Source of the DNA: Phlyctochytrium arcticum
Taxonomy: Eukaryota; Chytridiomycota; Chytridiomycetes; Chytridiales; Chytridiaceae
Length of the DNA stretch: 64,000 nt
Direction of reading: 5' to 3'
NCBI GenBank assembly: GCA_025602905.1
Contig: JAHLKI010000037.1
Location: 62,001-126,000 of the forward strand
Shown: positions 1-9,843 of the stretch, piece by piece
Numbering within the stretch: position 1 is the first letter of the stretch
Layout: each line of letters starts with the position of its first letter
The notes under the pieces: generated by a model
What the model saw: only the letters and a program-made list of their open reading frames with translations
What the model was told of the DNA's origin: nothing
Database searches by the model: none
Translations under genes and position numbers: made by a program

Positions 1-530
1 AACAAACTTAACAAATAGAAAATTCCTCCGTCCTACGTATCAAGAAAAATTACCCGAACCATCACATTAGTACCCACATAAAAAACCATTGACCAAAAAG
101 TAGCAAATGCTTATAGATAAGACCAGAATGGACCTTGAGAAAAGAACGACGGGAAAGAGCAACAGGTCTGCCTCTTGGGCGTTATCTCGACTCCATCGAG
201 ACCAGCTGCTAATAACAAACATGCTCAAAGTTGTTCTCGATTACACTTGTGCCTTTCACTCTCCCAGCGGATCCGACCTTTCTGGGAATGTGTGGGAACG
301 TCGGAATTTCTAAAAATAGATTTACATGACCCAGACAACTGTTTATAGACTGGCAATCATTACTCATTTGACATTCCCGCACGCCCAAAGAGAAGTATTT
401 TTGGTAAACGCTCCCAAATTAGTAACGCACAGTGTGGGAACGGCAATCCAGTACATTGTGGTCGTGTTGTGTGCGCGATGTTGACTTCATGACTCTGTTG
501 TCGTTGCGACTTTAGGCGGAAATGGATGTA
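1..530. other. no gene seen
   Basis: Nothing beyond short chance reading frames is visible. The right end is the upstream region of the small secreted protein gene at 704. Confidence 0.5.
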
Positions 531-536
531 TATAAA
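531..536 (+). promoter_or_regulatory. TATA box of the secreted-protein gene
   Basis: TATAAA sits 168 nt before the ATG at 704 and is followed by a pyrimidine-rich leader, the usual layout of a strongly expressed fungal gene. The transcription start is inferred, not seen. Confidence 0.5.
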
Positions 537-703
537 TGAGCAGGGGAGGCCCTTCCCTTCCCCCCTTCTTCAGTATAATTCTCAACTTATCAGCAATCAG
601 CCAAAGGAACTTTTACTTTCAACTCGAGCTTCCCCTACGCTTCGGCGACTCTATCCCTTCTCTTTAATTCTCGCCTTCAGGTCACATCAACACAAAATCA
701 AGT

Positions 704-994
704 ATGCTCATCAGCAAATTCCTCTCCCTTCTCGCCCTCTTGGTTCCACTTGCTGCCGCCGCCCCAGTAGGCCGACACCCTGCAGCTGAAGCCCTCGTTG
801 TATCTGCGTCTGCCTCGTCATCAGCCCGAGCATCCAGCAGTGACTTGCTGGCCCGACAGGACGACCCAGTCGCCAATGGCGAGATTGACCCATCCATGTT
901 CATCTCCCCGCCCGCTCAAGTCGACGACACGGTCTACGCGGATCCTACCGACACCGTGGACATCCTGTCAAGGCGAAATCTTCCTATAGCTTAA
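704..994 (+). CDS. small secreted protein, 96 aa
   Basis: Single-exon gene. Residues 1-20 form a classic signal peptide: a Lys near the start, a Leu-rich core, then AAAAP, so cleavage near Ala19-Ala20 is likely. The mature part is small, rich in Ala, Ser and Asp, has no cysteine and shows no recognisable domain. A basic Arg-Arg pair lies eight residues from the end and an Ala-Arg-Gln step lies mid-protein; both could be processing sites, though this is only inference. A TATA box and a CT-rich leader support a real transcript. It could be a wall or matrix protein, a processed peptide precursor, or a lineage-specific secreted protein; the sequence does not decide. Confidence 0.7.
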   Translation: MLISKFLSLLALLVPLAAAAPVGRHPAAEALVVSASASSSARASSSDLLARQDDPVANGEIDPSMFISPPAQVDDTVYADPTDTVDILSRRNLPIA

Positions 995-2448
995 AAAAAA
1001 GCTTTTGCGTATCTTTCTTTTACTTAGTGTGCTTATTTTACTTACTACTTCCCCTTACCAAAAAAAAATATCCCTACCAATTAATTCGTGTTGATTTCCC
1101 ACCCATCCACTCCAATATTATCTACCTATCCTGGCTTTCGACAAATTTGATTTCCCACATTTCCCACCAATCCACTCCAATATTTTCTACTTATCCTCGC
1201 GTTTGACAAACTTTGTATCTTGCAATGTGCCATTTTTAAATCAAAATTCCTTAGGCCCTATTCATTCTAATTATGCTCATTTAATTGATACGGAGACGTT
1301 CACTGCGGGCCGGGAGGTCAACGACCTTATCGGAATTTAGACCCGGTTGGAAAAGCAAGGCCTGCAATCTTGCTGCTCGCAGAGTAGCTTGGGCCAAATC
1401 CCAGTTTCCTTCCTCCATATCAAGTTTCTTTCAAGCCCAATCTCATGGATCAACGAGAATGGATTGATCTCTCAGCCGATAAACGATGAAAATCATAGAA
1501 GCCCCAAAAAATATGGGAAAATGATGGTTGGGAAAACTAATGTTAAGAAAACGATGACTTTGGACTTTGGAGAGTTGACCCGCCTGAAACTTATCCACAC
1601 AAATGATGGGAAAGTTTGGACCACGGATGGGTGCCTAGACCAGTTGAACATAAGTTCTGAATGGATACGCAAAGCAAAAAAAGGTGTTCGGGTAGACGCG
1701 GGTTGGCTTTTCGGAATGTTTCGGAAGCGATAAGTAGAAATCAAGTTCTAGGAGACGACATTTTCCCGACCCGTAAAAGAAGCAAGAGATTCTAATATTG
1801 TAATTCGGAAGCGGAGAATTAATAGAATTAGAATGGGTTTTCCTTTAAAGTTAATGATTCAAGCGATCATTATTTGTTCGGATGATCCGTGGGGCCAATC
1901 CTTATTGCTGCCGGCTTACTATTTACACTGTCGCCTCCCATCAATTTCAAAAATCTTAAAAGTTAGAACAATGCCTTCTCAAATTTGAGACGCAAGCCTC
2001 CAGCATGATTCTCTCGAGTGAAGGGATGCCGGGAGTCGGTTAATACACTTTTCCCTAACGTTGACCCCACCCAAAGACTACCCTCAAAAAAGCCCACAGA
2101 ATCCTGTTTTGGTATGATCCCAGTTTTTTTTCCAGTGATGGAAAAGACGACGTCAAACTGACAAGATGCCTACCGCATTGTGAGTAAATTCTGGTGGGCT
2201 CAATATCCAGGCCAGACCTCCGGTGACGGTCCTCCGTGGTCCGGAATCACTCCGTTGATTAAACATTAATAGAAAACCGTATTTTGGGATATGGATCATG
2301 GCTCCGGTGGAAATGTGCCCCACCCAGTTACTTTTAATGAGAGTAGCAATATCCATACTGGCTTTTATGAATGAAAAGCTAATCCTGGATGGTCCATCAA
2401 CGGAACATCGTCTTTTTGCATGCCTCCCACCCTCCCTCGAAATTTCCT
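995..2448. other. intergenic, no confident gene
   Basis: Holds a two-copy tandem repeat near 1.1 kb and AT-rich 3' sequence. An open frame at 1347-1733 (+) would encode about 128 aa but has no recognisable domain, introns or promoter, so it is not called. Confidence 0.45.
1091..1215. repeat. two-copy tandem repeat, 65-nt period
   Basis: Two adjacent imperfect copies share a TTTCCCACC start, ATCCACTCCAATATT in the middle and a TCGACAAA- or TTGACAAA-type end. The shared core recurs at 1105 and 1170. It lies in the 3' flank of the secreted-protein gene; no function is evident. Confidence 0.7.
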
Positions 2449-2456
2449 TATAAAAA
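2449..2456 (+). promoter_or_regulatory. TATA box of the receptor gene
   Basis: TATAAAAA lies 107 nt before the ATG at 2556 and is followed by a CT-rich leader. Confidence 0.5.
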
Positions 2457-2555
2457 GCAGCAGTATGCCGCCCCACTTTTTGCAAAACTCAAGCTATTCC
2501 CCATACCCCGTTCTGTATTCTCTCTATTTTTTTCTGAACTTACCTATCAAAAACC

Positions 2556-4255
2556 ATGGATGCCACCGGAAACAACAGCACCAAGGATGAAAGCCTGTCG
2601 ATGACCACCGATAGCGATGGGCAGCCCACCATCACCAAAAGCACTTGGTCTTTTCGACGATTCCCCAAGGCGATCATCATGGGTCGCCCCCCGCTGGCAG
2701 TCATTCTCATATCTTTCATGACCTCTCTTGCGGTTGCTGCCGCGATCACCGCATGGTAAGATGCAAGCGAAAAAATGAAGTATCGGTACCATAAGCTAAT
2801 TTTTTTTAATTCTCTAGGGCAATTACATACGATGCCGCTGAGACGTCGGCTACCAGCTTGTCCGAATCCCTGCAGAAGGCGACACTCAAGCAAGTTGTAT
2901 CTGCTTTGGAGGATCGCTTCAAAACTGCTGAACAAGTTACCGCTGAATACGCTCGCAACTGGGCTGATGGAATCCACACACCCGCCACCCCTGCGGATAT
3001 TGAAAAGACCCAACAAATGATGTTCACCAGCTTGCAACAGCGCCAGGATGTCTTTTCAGCACTTGCCTGGGTTACATACCCCGAAGGACATCAGAATGGT
3101 GTCATCTGGGAGCCTACCGGACCTAATGGGACTACCGTCTGGTTGAAGACTCGACACGCGGATGGCGACACCAACTCCACCCTCTACCAAAACTCGACGA
3201 CGATGGCTTTATACAAAACCTGGATTGTTGATGGAAAGGATGGGCGCGACAGGCCGGTCGACGGCGTTCTTGTCACTGCAAATCCTCGCAAGATTCGTGC
3301 GAGTCGATTCACCAACGATACAGCAAAAGTTGCTCTGGGCAAGGGTTGGAACTATGAGCCGATGTTTGACTTCCTCAATCTCAACGACCCAAAGAGCTCC
3401 GCATGGTTGCCCTACGCCATCATTGCCTTCAAAGCCGGCATTGGCTTCAAGGATTTCGCTCAAGTGATCCAGCGCCCCGATGGTACCCCCGTGGGAACTT
3501 TCAAGACCAGTATGACAATGGGATTCCTGAACAAAGCCCTCTCTGAAGCTACTGCCGCCATCCCGTACCGCTCTCAGGTGTATGTTTTGGAAATGGGCAG
3601 CACCAGCGGTATCTTTCCCATGGCTGACTCTGTCAACACCCTTTACATCACCAACGACACCAACGCCCAGTATCCATTCAACAAAGCGTATCTTGCCAAC
3701 AGCCGATTGGGCCAGATCCACGACCATATGGCCAGTCATCCAGGCGGTCCCTCTGCCTACTTTCAAGACCGGCAAGGCGGGGTGGATATGATTTCAATGC
3801 CAGATGGAAACTACGCGATGCAAAGTGTCATCTACACGCGCGCAGCAGGGCTCAAGGTCGGGATCGTCATGCTCGTCAATCGCAGCGACGTTATGCGGGC
3901 ATTGGTTGAAAGCAACCGACGGGCAATTGGAATCATCGTGGCCGTCATTGTCGTTGGAGTCGTTCTTTCCATCGTCTTTTCTTTCATGCTTGCAAGGGCT
4001 CTGTTCCGAATCACCCGCGACTTGCGCTTACTCGCCAACTTCAAGTTCCAGGAAGTGCTCCAAACCGGCACGGAAAAAGGAGCGCCCGCTCGACCCCAGT
4101 ACAGTCGCATCCAGGAACTTTTCCAAATTCAGAAGGCTTTCCACCTCATGACTGTCAACTTCGCCAAGGCCGTCTCACAGAACAGGCGCTTCGGTGAGGG
4201 AATGGGCGCCAAAACCTCGACAGTGACCGCGAAGCACACATCTATCCCAATGTAA
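2556..4255 (+). CDS. two-TM sensor-like receptor lacking a catalytic domain, 545 aa
   Basis: Exons 2556-2755 and 2818-4255; the intron has GTAAG and TCTCTAG ends and restores a Trp codon. The protein has a polar cytosolic N-terminus, TM1 at about residues 46-68, a long non-cytosolic region of about 365 residues, TM2 at about 435-460 (Val/Ile-rich), and a short tail of about 85 residues. The tail begins like a HAMP-type or linker helix (Arg-Ile-Thr-Arg-Asp-Leu) and includes MTVNFAKAVSQN. From memory, chytrid receptor cyclases have this Cache-like ectodomain, TM and linker followed by a nucleotide cyclase domain. Here the frame stops soon after the linker and no cyclase is seen downstream. It may be a genuine cyclase-less paralogue (decoy or co-receptor) or a truncated gene. 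The Cache assignment is inference; the topology is seen. Confidence 0.75.
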
Positions 4256-4871
4256 AGAGCCAATCTCCATCTATGCAGATAGTCACCTGTGTATCGTCCA
4301 TCCTTTTTTTCTCTAAATTCTTTCAGAATAGTAGTGTACCTTACTTTATACCAACAAAATTCAAGTTATTACACATTATCATGATCCAAGTTTCTAATTT
4401 TTTTTGAACAGGATATATCGCGTGAGAACATCCCCCTTCACACGGATACCCGGTGATTTGGTCATTACGTCCGATACTCGAATCAATGCAATAAAATGCT
4501 TGAAATATGATGCATTGCTCAACTTTTCCTTTCTCAAGTTTTCCCTTGAATGTCACTAAGCACCCTAGTTTTGAAGAAGAAGAAACATCGCTAGCAAAAC
4601 ACCCTTGATGGATACCGTTTCAAGTAGTCGCACCTGAGTCCCATTTCACAACCACGCGAAGGGTCGAAGTTCCTGCGTAATTCGATGAAGTGCCCAGATA
4701 TTAACTCGATCTCATGCGCAGAGAGCCCCGGAGGCCGCAAGCGTGCTCTTTACCAATGTATTGAGCACCTGGACCCTTGCAAAACTCTCATGTGAGCGTC
4801 GTCATTGTCAAGATCACACTAACTTCGAAGTTAGAGAGTCAGCACCTCACGCCGAATTTGTTGCGCGCAGC
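4256..4871. other. 3' flank of the receptor gene
   Basis: No open frame continues the receptor, and no cyclase-like sequence was seen. The stretch ends where similarity to the repeat copy at 12.1-13.1 kb begins. Confidence 0.5.
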
Positions 4872-6256
4872 AGTAGAGCGCAGTAACAAATGTGTGACTT
4901 GCTGTGCCACCGGTGGGAAGTTCCCAATAAAAGCGCGTCCGGCGCGTCGCGTCCTCCATCCATCTTGCACAATCTACTTCCGCGGAAGATCGTTGGTACA
5001 AATCAGTTGAGGCAGGATAAGGCAGGAACTCCCCCGACGTGAGACTATTTGGGATCGAACGGGGAGGGTGTAGGTTGCAATATTTAGGTATACCGAGACT
5101 TGCCTTGTCTGTTGCCATGTTGAGACTTGATGGAACTCGGGATCTCTGAGACTATTGGGATCGGAGACGGAGGGTGTAGGTTGCACCTTTTGGGCATACT
5201 GAGAACTCATGTTCTTGACTGGTGACCGCTTCAATTGGTTTTGTGTCAACTATCGGACGCAATGCTGCTCAATGCTGTGGTAGAAGGTAACCGACCTAGT
5301 ATTACCCGTTCATACTTTCAAGTCAAGTACGCGTCGTCCATTCATCTTCCTCAATCTACTTCACCGGATATCATTGCTACAAATCAGTTGAGGCGGGATG
5401 AGGCAAGAACTCCCCCGACGTGAGACTATTTGGGATCGAACGGGGAGGGTGTAGGTTGCACTATTTGGGTATACCGAGACTTGTCTTGTCTGTTGCCACG
5501 TTGATACTTGATGGAACTCCGGATCCGTGAAACTATTGGGATCGGAGACGGAGGGTGTAGGTTGCACTATTTGGGCATACTGAGACCTTATGTTCTTGAC
5601 GGGCAACCGCCTCAAGTGGTTTTGTGTCAATTATCGGACGCAATGCTGCTCAATGCTGTAGTAGAAGGAAACCAACCTTAGTGCCCCGTGATTGTTTTGT
5701 TCATGTACTAACGTTGTATTGATTCCTTAGCGAGGGCAGTAGTACTACCCGTTCATACTTTCAAGTCAAGTACACCCGCATTCTGCCTCCGCTCACTTGG
5801 GAGCCTATTTTTGGTTTGTTGGTATCATGTTTTCCTTTTCCGCTCTTTTCTAACGCAACCTCCCCGCCGCAGTCGATTTGGAGGGAAGGCGTCTTTAACT
5901 CAGATGAGGGGATGGGGATAAAGCCGGTTGAGCAAAGCAAGCCGATGACTTCAACGATCGCGGCGCAATATGGTGAGAACATTTCGAGTTTGCGGTATGC
6001 TTCGTCTTCTGGTATTAATTCTTACTCTAGCCAAGATTTTTTGGGAGCGCGGCATCTACGGGAATGCAAAGAAGTACGGATGCGCTACCTACGCCGACGC
6101 TAGTACGCTTGAAAAGACAAATGCAACCTCACACACCCCTCCACACATACACCCACACACACCCCTTACCCTTCCCCTCCCCCCTGTGGTCTTACCTGTA
6201 TTTCTTCTCAAATGGACTAGATGATAGTTGACACAAGCAATATAATGTGACCTCTT
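4872..6256 (+). repeat. interspersed repeat, left copy (forward)
   Basis: Matches the reverse complement of 12108-13112 nearly end to end, from GAGCGCAG..CTTGCTGTGCC to a shared GACACAA..CAAT end. An internal block with GGGAGGGTGTAGGTTGCA occurs four times, because a unit of about 380 nt (starting near 4989) is repeated from 5370; the right copy has only one such unit. Near the inner end a GTGAGAAC...CTCTAG stretch looks like an intron joining GCGGCGCAATATG to a coding-like block ending GIYGNAKKYG; the right copy has a stop there. A CA-rich microsatellite (about 6131-6170) follows. No transposase and no clear LTR ends were seen. It could be a MITE-like element, a solo LTR or a duplicated gene fragment. 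Confidence 0.75.
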
Positions 6257-6435
6257 TCAACTTTGAACTTACCAACTTTCAAGATAGCTTTTAAGGCTTC
6301 AAGCTTGCAAGAATCAAAATTGAAATTACTGAAATTGAATACTGCGCCACTGACACCGATCTGGCAGTGAATGTGGGGTTGAACGAAATTCATTCCGATC
6401 AGCAAATTCTCACCCACCAGATATCGACCATAAAC

Positions 6436-6878
6436 ATGTCCAACTCTTCAATCTACATCCGCATAAAACGTCACAAGACTACCTACTTTGTCGAGACCAC
6501 TCCTCAGTCCACTATCGCCAATCTCAAGACACACTTGCATACGCTCATTCACCGTGAGCGAGAGCCAAAGGACTTGCGCCTGCAAACCCAGGGAAAGGCC
6601 GCAGGGCAGTACTCGCCGCTCGATGATACGGCAGTACTAGAGCAAGTCGGTGTTGGAGAAGACGCGGTTCTTTACTTGACATACTGGATACCTGGTCAGC
6701 GTAAGTGATAAATTTGGGTAACCTTATGACCATCGAAAATAGCTCATTGATTTATTCATTAGCCAATCCGGCTGATGGAAAGTGGGAACCCGTAGAAGTT
6801 CCAGAATTTGAGCCGTTGAACGAGGAGGCTGAGGAGGAAGTTCCACCTGCCAGTGCCAAGGGCAAGGGTGTTTCCTGA
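6436..6878 (+). CDS. ELOB: elongin B, ubiquitin-like
   Basis: Exons 6436-6700 and 6763-6878 (GTAAGT...TTAG), giving about 126 aa. The N-terminus IYIRIKRHKTTYFVE matches the elongin B start (the family has an IRRHKTT-type motif), followed by a ubiquitin fold. The C-terminus is acidic, with PEFEPLNEE and a Lys-Gly tail, like the extended elongin B tail. Elongin B binds elongin C in the Pol II elongation factor elongin (SIII) and in cullin-based ubiquitin ligases; it is nuclear and cytosolic. The start is the first ATG in frame with the ubiquitin fold. The gene converges on MKS1, whose stop is 176 nt away. An A/T motif of the GAAATT type lies about 100 nt upstream, and the repeat at 4.9-6.26 kb ends 180 nt upstream. 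Confidence 0.85.
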
Positions 6879-7054
6879 TTCACCAAACATATACGCATCT
6901 GGACTTCAACTATTTTATTGGCTTTGCGCTTACTAGTCTCAATCGCGGATACATCACCACATCGCCCCCTATGTGTAAACCTCACAATTTCCAAAACTAT
7001 ATGTACATATGTTCGAATTTGACCTTCTAATACATCAAAATGTCAACGCCGCGA

Positions 7055-9456
7055 CTACCGAATCTCCAGTTCCATGTCTCTGATGCGACGGTCCTCTTGT
7101 AGGGCTTTTACTCGAGCACGGGCTCTTACCAACGCATCCGTTATTGCTTGCAGGTTGGATTTCACAAACCTATTGAGTCATCTATCAGGAACTGACCAAA
7201 GTATCAAATAATGAACTGAAGAGATACTCACAAGTTCATATCACGTCCGGTATCAAAGTGACGCTCTCGAATCCTTTGTTTTCCGATTTTAATTAATTTG
7301 CAATGCGCACCAAGTAGGGCTATCACATACTCTGTTTGATGCACCGTTTGGAGGCGCACCCGAACACTTCCTGTGGTTTCCGTTTGCCACCCATACTTGA
7401 CCAATTTTCGCTGGTCCTAAAGCAATGGTCAGATTTTGTCCCAAGCTAGACTTCCAATCGTCCCGTTACAAACATGTGCTTCGTCGGGTATTCCGATATA
7501 TGCTAGATCCTCAATTTCCATCCCGCCACCAATAAACGATTCTCGTAATCGGCTCTGATACGTTCCGAACGGTTTCCAGCATTGAACGTTTATATCCGTC
7601 ATTCCTAAATAGAGATCAGCGTAGCCAATACACGATAGGCAATGAACATGCGTACCTGGATTTCGAGGTATTTCCACGTACGCGTATCCCTCCGTGCGTG
7701 GGCGGCCCCACCAGTCCAGAGAGCCCACATGTAAGTAAACCTTTGGCCAGCGAATGTCAGAATCTATTGGATCGTTGTTGTTGTTAGTCACATTTGACCT
7801 TTCAGTTTTGAACCTGAGGATGGGACTGTCATTCTTCAAGATTGAGAAGAGACAAAACGTGATTCCTAATTCGAAGGGGCGACAACACTTACCCGTTCGA
7901 TAGGTAACAATTCCCAGCTCGAAACCACAAGCAAACCCGATCGTCCATACACCTCGCTCGGAATCCCATCTTTCCCGCCCGACTTGTGTCCGACTATCTG
8001 CGGCTCCAGACTCGATCGTCCAACCGGACGGCACATCAATTTTGCTCCGCACGTAAATTCCCCCTTTAAAGCCATCGGCCGACACAATCTCCCCAAAAAG
8101 GGTCACCCGCCGACCTGCGTATTCCGGGATCTTTGTAAACTCCTTTCCGACGCGCAAGGATCGGAGCCGGGCAATCTCGTTATGGTAGGCTTCCACGAGC
8201 TCCATCTCAGCTTGAGCTTCCTCATCCGTGACGTGATCAGAGATGACTTTCAAGGCATATTCATATATGTCTTGACCGATTGTGAAACGGTAAGTTATCT
8301 TGTGCCCTCGAGTTTGGAAGGGAGGCTGGGAAAGACGTTCTACAACATCAATTCTCGCAGAGACCCGGGGTTTGGGAACAAAAAGCACTTACCGTACATG
8401 TCACCATCCCATTGTCGTAAGCTCTTATGGTACACAGCCGTTTCTCAATGCCGTCAAGCCCCCCTCCTCCGGGTGTCGTGGTATCTAATCGTAGTGAGCT
8501 ACCAAGTTTCGCGCAAGGGTCGCGTTTATTTACCTTCAGGATGGATGTATGCCATTATATGCATATCCTCATATCCACTCTGCAATAGCGGTCGAGTTCT
8601 ATGTATTGGTTCATCGCTAACTATATCGGACCGTGTCTTGGGAAGCATGGCAGGAGGGCGCGATGTCACATTGAGATCGCGTCGTTGATGGGTAAATGGC
8701 GCGTGGGGCTTCCTTCGCTGGTACATCGTTTGAGGAATGGCCTCTACCCCAGTAGATGTACCAATGGGGTATCTTGGCTGATTTTCCTGCTCGTCTTGGT
8801 CCTCATCCACCCGATCAAACCCCCAAACGCCTTCTATAAGACGCGTTCCATCTGTCCTCTCTGTCGGATCTCCAACCGCACCATCAATTCCACTGTCGAG
8901 CAGTTCAGGGGGGAAATACGCATCTTGATGGGTCATTGTATATATTCCCTTCTTGGCTGCCCTGGTTCGGCCAGCGGCTAGCACTCGAGCTTCACGCGTT
9001 TTGGGCGTGCGAGACAAGTTGAGAATTTGTTGGGCATAAGTCTTTGCCAGGTCGGTTGAACTTTCCGTCACCGTCTTGTATTTAAGAATCTCGCTATAAT
9101 GAGCCAGTACCAGTAAATAATGGAGAATGGCCAAATGTGTAACTGCAGCTTGGAACGTACCCCGGACTAAAGACCTTTTGCTGCCAGTCGATAATAGCGA
9201 CTTCTGGCTTAGGTAGCAATGTACGACGATCCGGCATTTCTTCATCGCCATCCACTCCACGCCCTATACGTTCTCCACATCAGTATAACCATACGATATC
9301 CTTTGGACAAAATGTCTTCTTACCAATGACAAGAGGCACATGTTTATCTGCAATCTTTGCGAGGCGAACCTTGATCTTCAAGTATTTGATGGGATCAAAA
9401 GTCCGATAAACGGCGGTGGTGAGATTATCAGTTGTGTAAAGTGGCCGAGTCGACAT
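7055..9456 (-). CDS. MKS1: Meckel syndrome type 1 protein homologue, B9 domain, 619 aa
   Basis: Nine exons in gene order: 9456-9324, 9263-9161, 9093-8534, 8484-8393, 8325-7893, 7763-7656, 7604-7474, 7416-7232, 7169-7055; all junctions are GT-AG and keep frame. The whole length parallels human MKS1. The N-terminus has AVYRTFDPIKYLKIKVRL, then IIDWQQKVFS, then MHIMAYIHPEG. The C-terminal B9 domain has WPKVYLHVGSLDWWGR and a segment with FIGGGMEIEDLAYIGIP, then TETTGSVRVRLQ and a basic coiled C-terminus. MKS1 works with B9D1, B9D2 and TMEM67-type proteins in the MKS module of the ciliary transition zone, which gates protein entry at the base of the axoneme. Its presence indicates that the organism makes flagellated cells. 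It is tail-to-tail with elongin B and head-to-tail with INTS9. Confidence 0.93.
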
Positions 9457-9843
9457 GGAAAAAGGATTTCTTGAAATTCCAACGACGCGTCTGTGTTTCT
9501 ACGCCGGCCTTTGTACAGAACTGAATAGCTCTTTTGATATAAGACTTGATTCCGCGAGAGTCCTCTCTTCCCTCCTCCGTTGATTCTGCTGTCTTCTCGC
9601 AAATCTCGTCGTCCGCTTCTTGTTCTACCAACTTTGACCATCCAACCTTGTTGTTTAGTATACCTTGGCGTGGGTTGCAGCTGGATTTCGATTTGCGGAT
9701 AAAAAGTAGCATATTGGACACATCGTCATCTTTGCAGCATCTGAAATAAGCACCAAACAAATCAAACGGAACGAAGATTACAGTAGACACCGTAATTTCA
9801 AAAATTTATGTACAATCTATAGTATATGTATGTTCTATAATCT
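9457..9843. other. MKS1 upstream region
   Basis: Spacer between the INTS9 stop and the MKS1 start. A minus-strand frame (9790-9428) overlaps the MKS1 5' end but resembles nothing known and is probably leader sequence. Confidence 0.4.

Noticed and set aside
1347..1733. 128-codon plus-strand frame
   Set aside because: No recognisable domain or promoter; composition does not stand out from the flank.
5038..5660. CRISPR-like array because of spaced repeats
   Set aside because: Repeat units are hundreds of nt with imperfect copies in a eukaryotic context; no short direct repeats with unique spacers.
9428..9790. Minus-strand frame upstream of MKS1 that might be an extra gene
   Set aside because: It overlaps the MKS1 first exon in another frame and resembles nothing; MKS1 exon 1 at 9456 fits the family.
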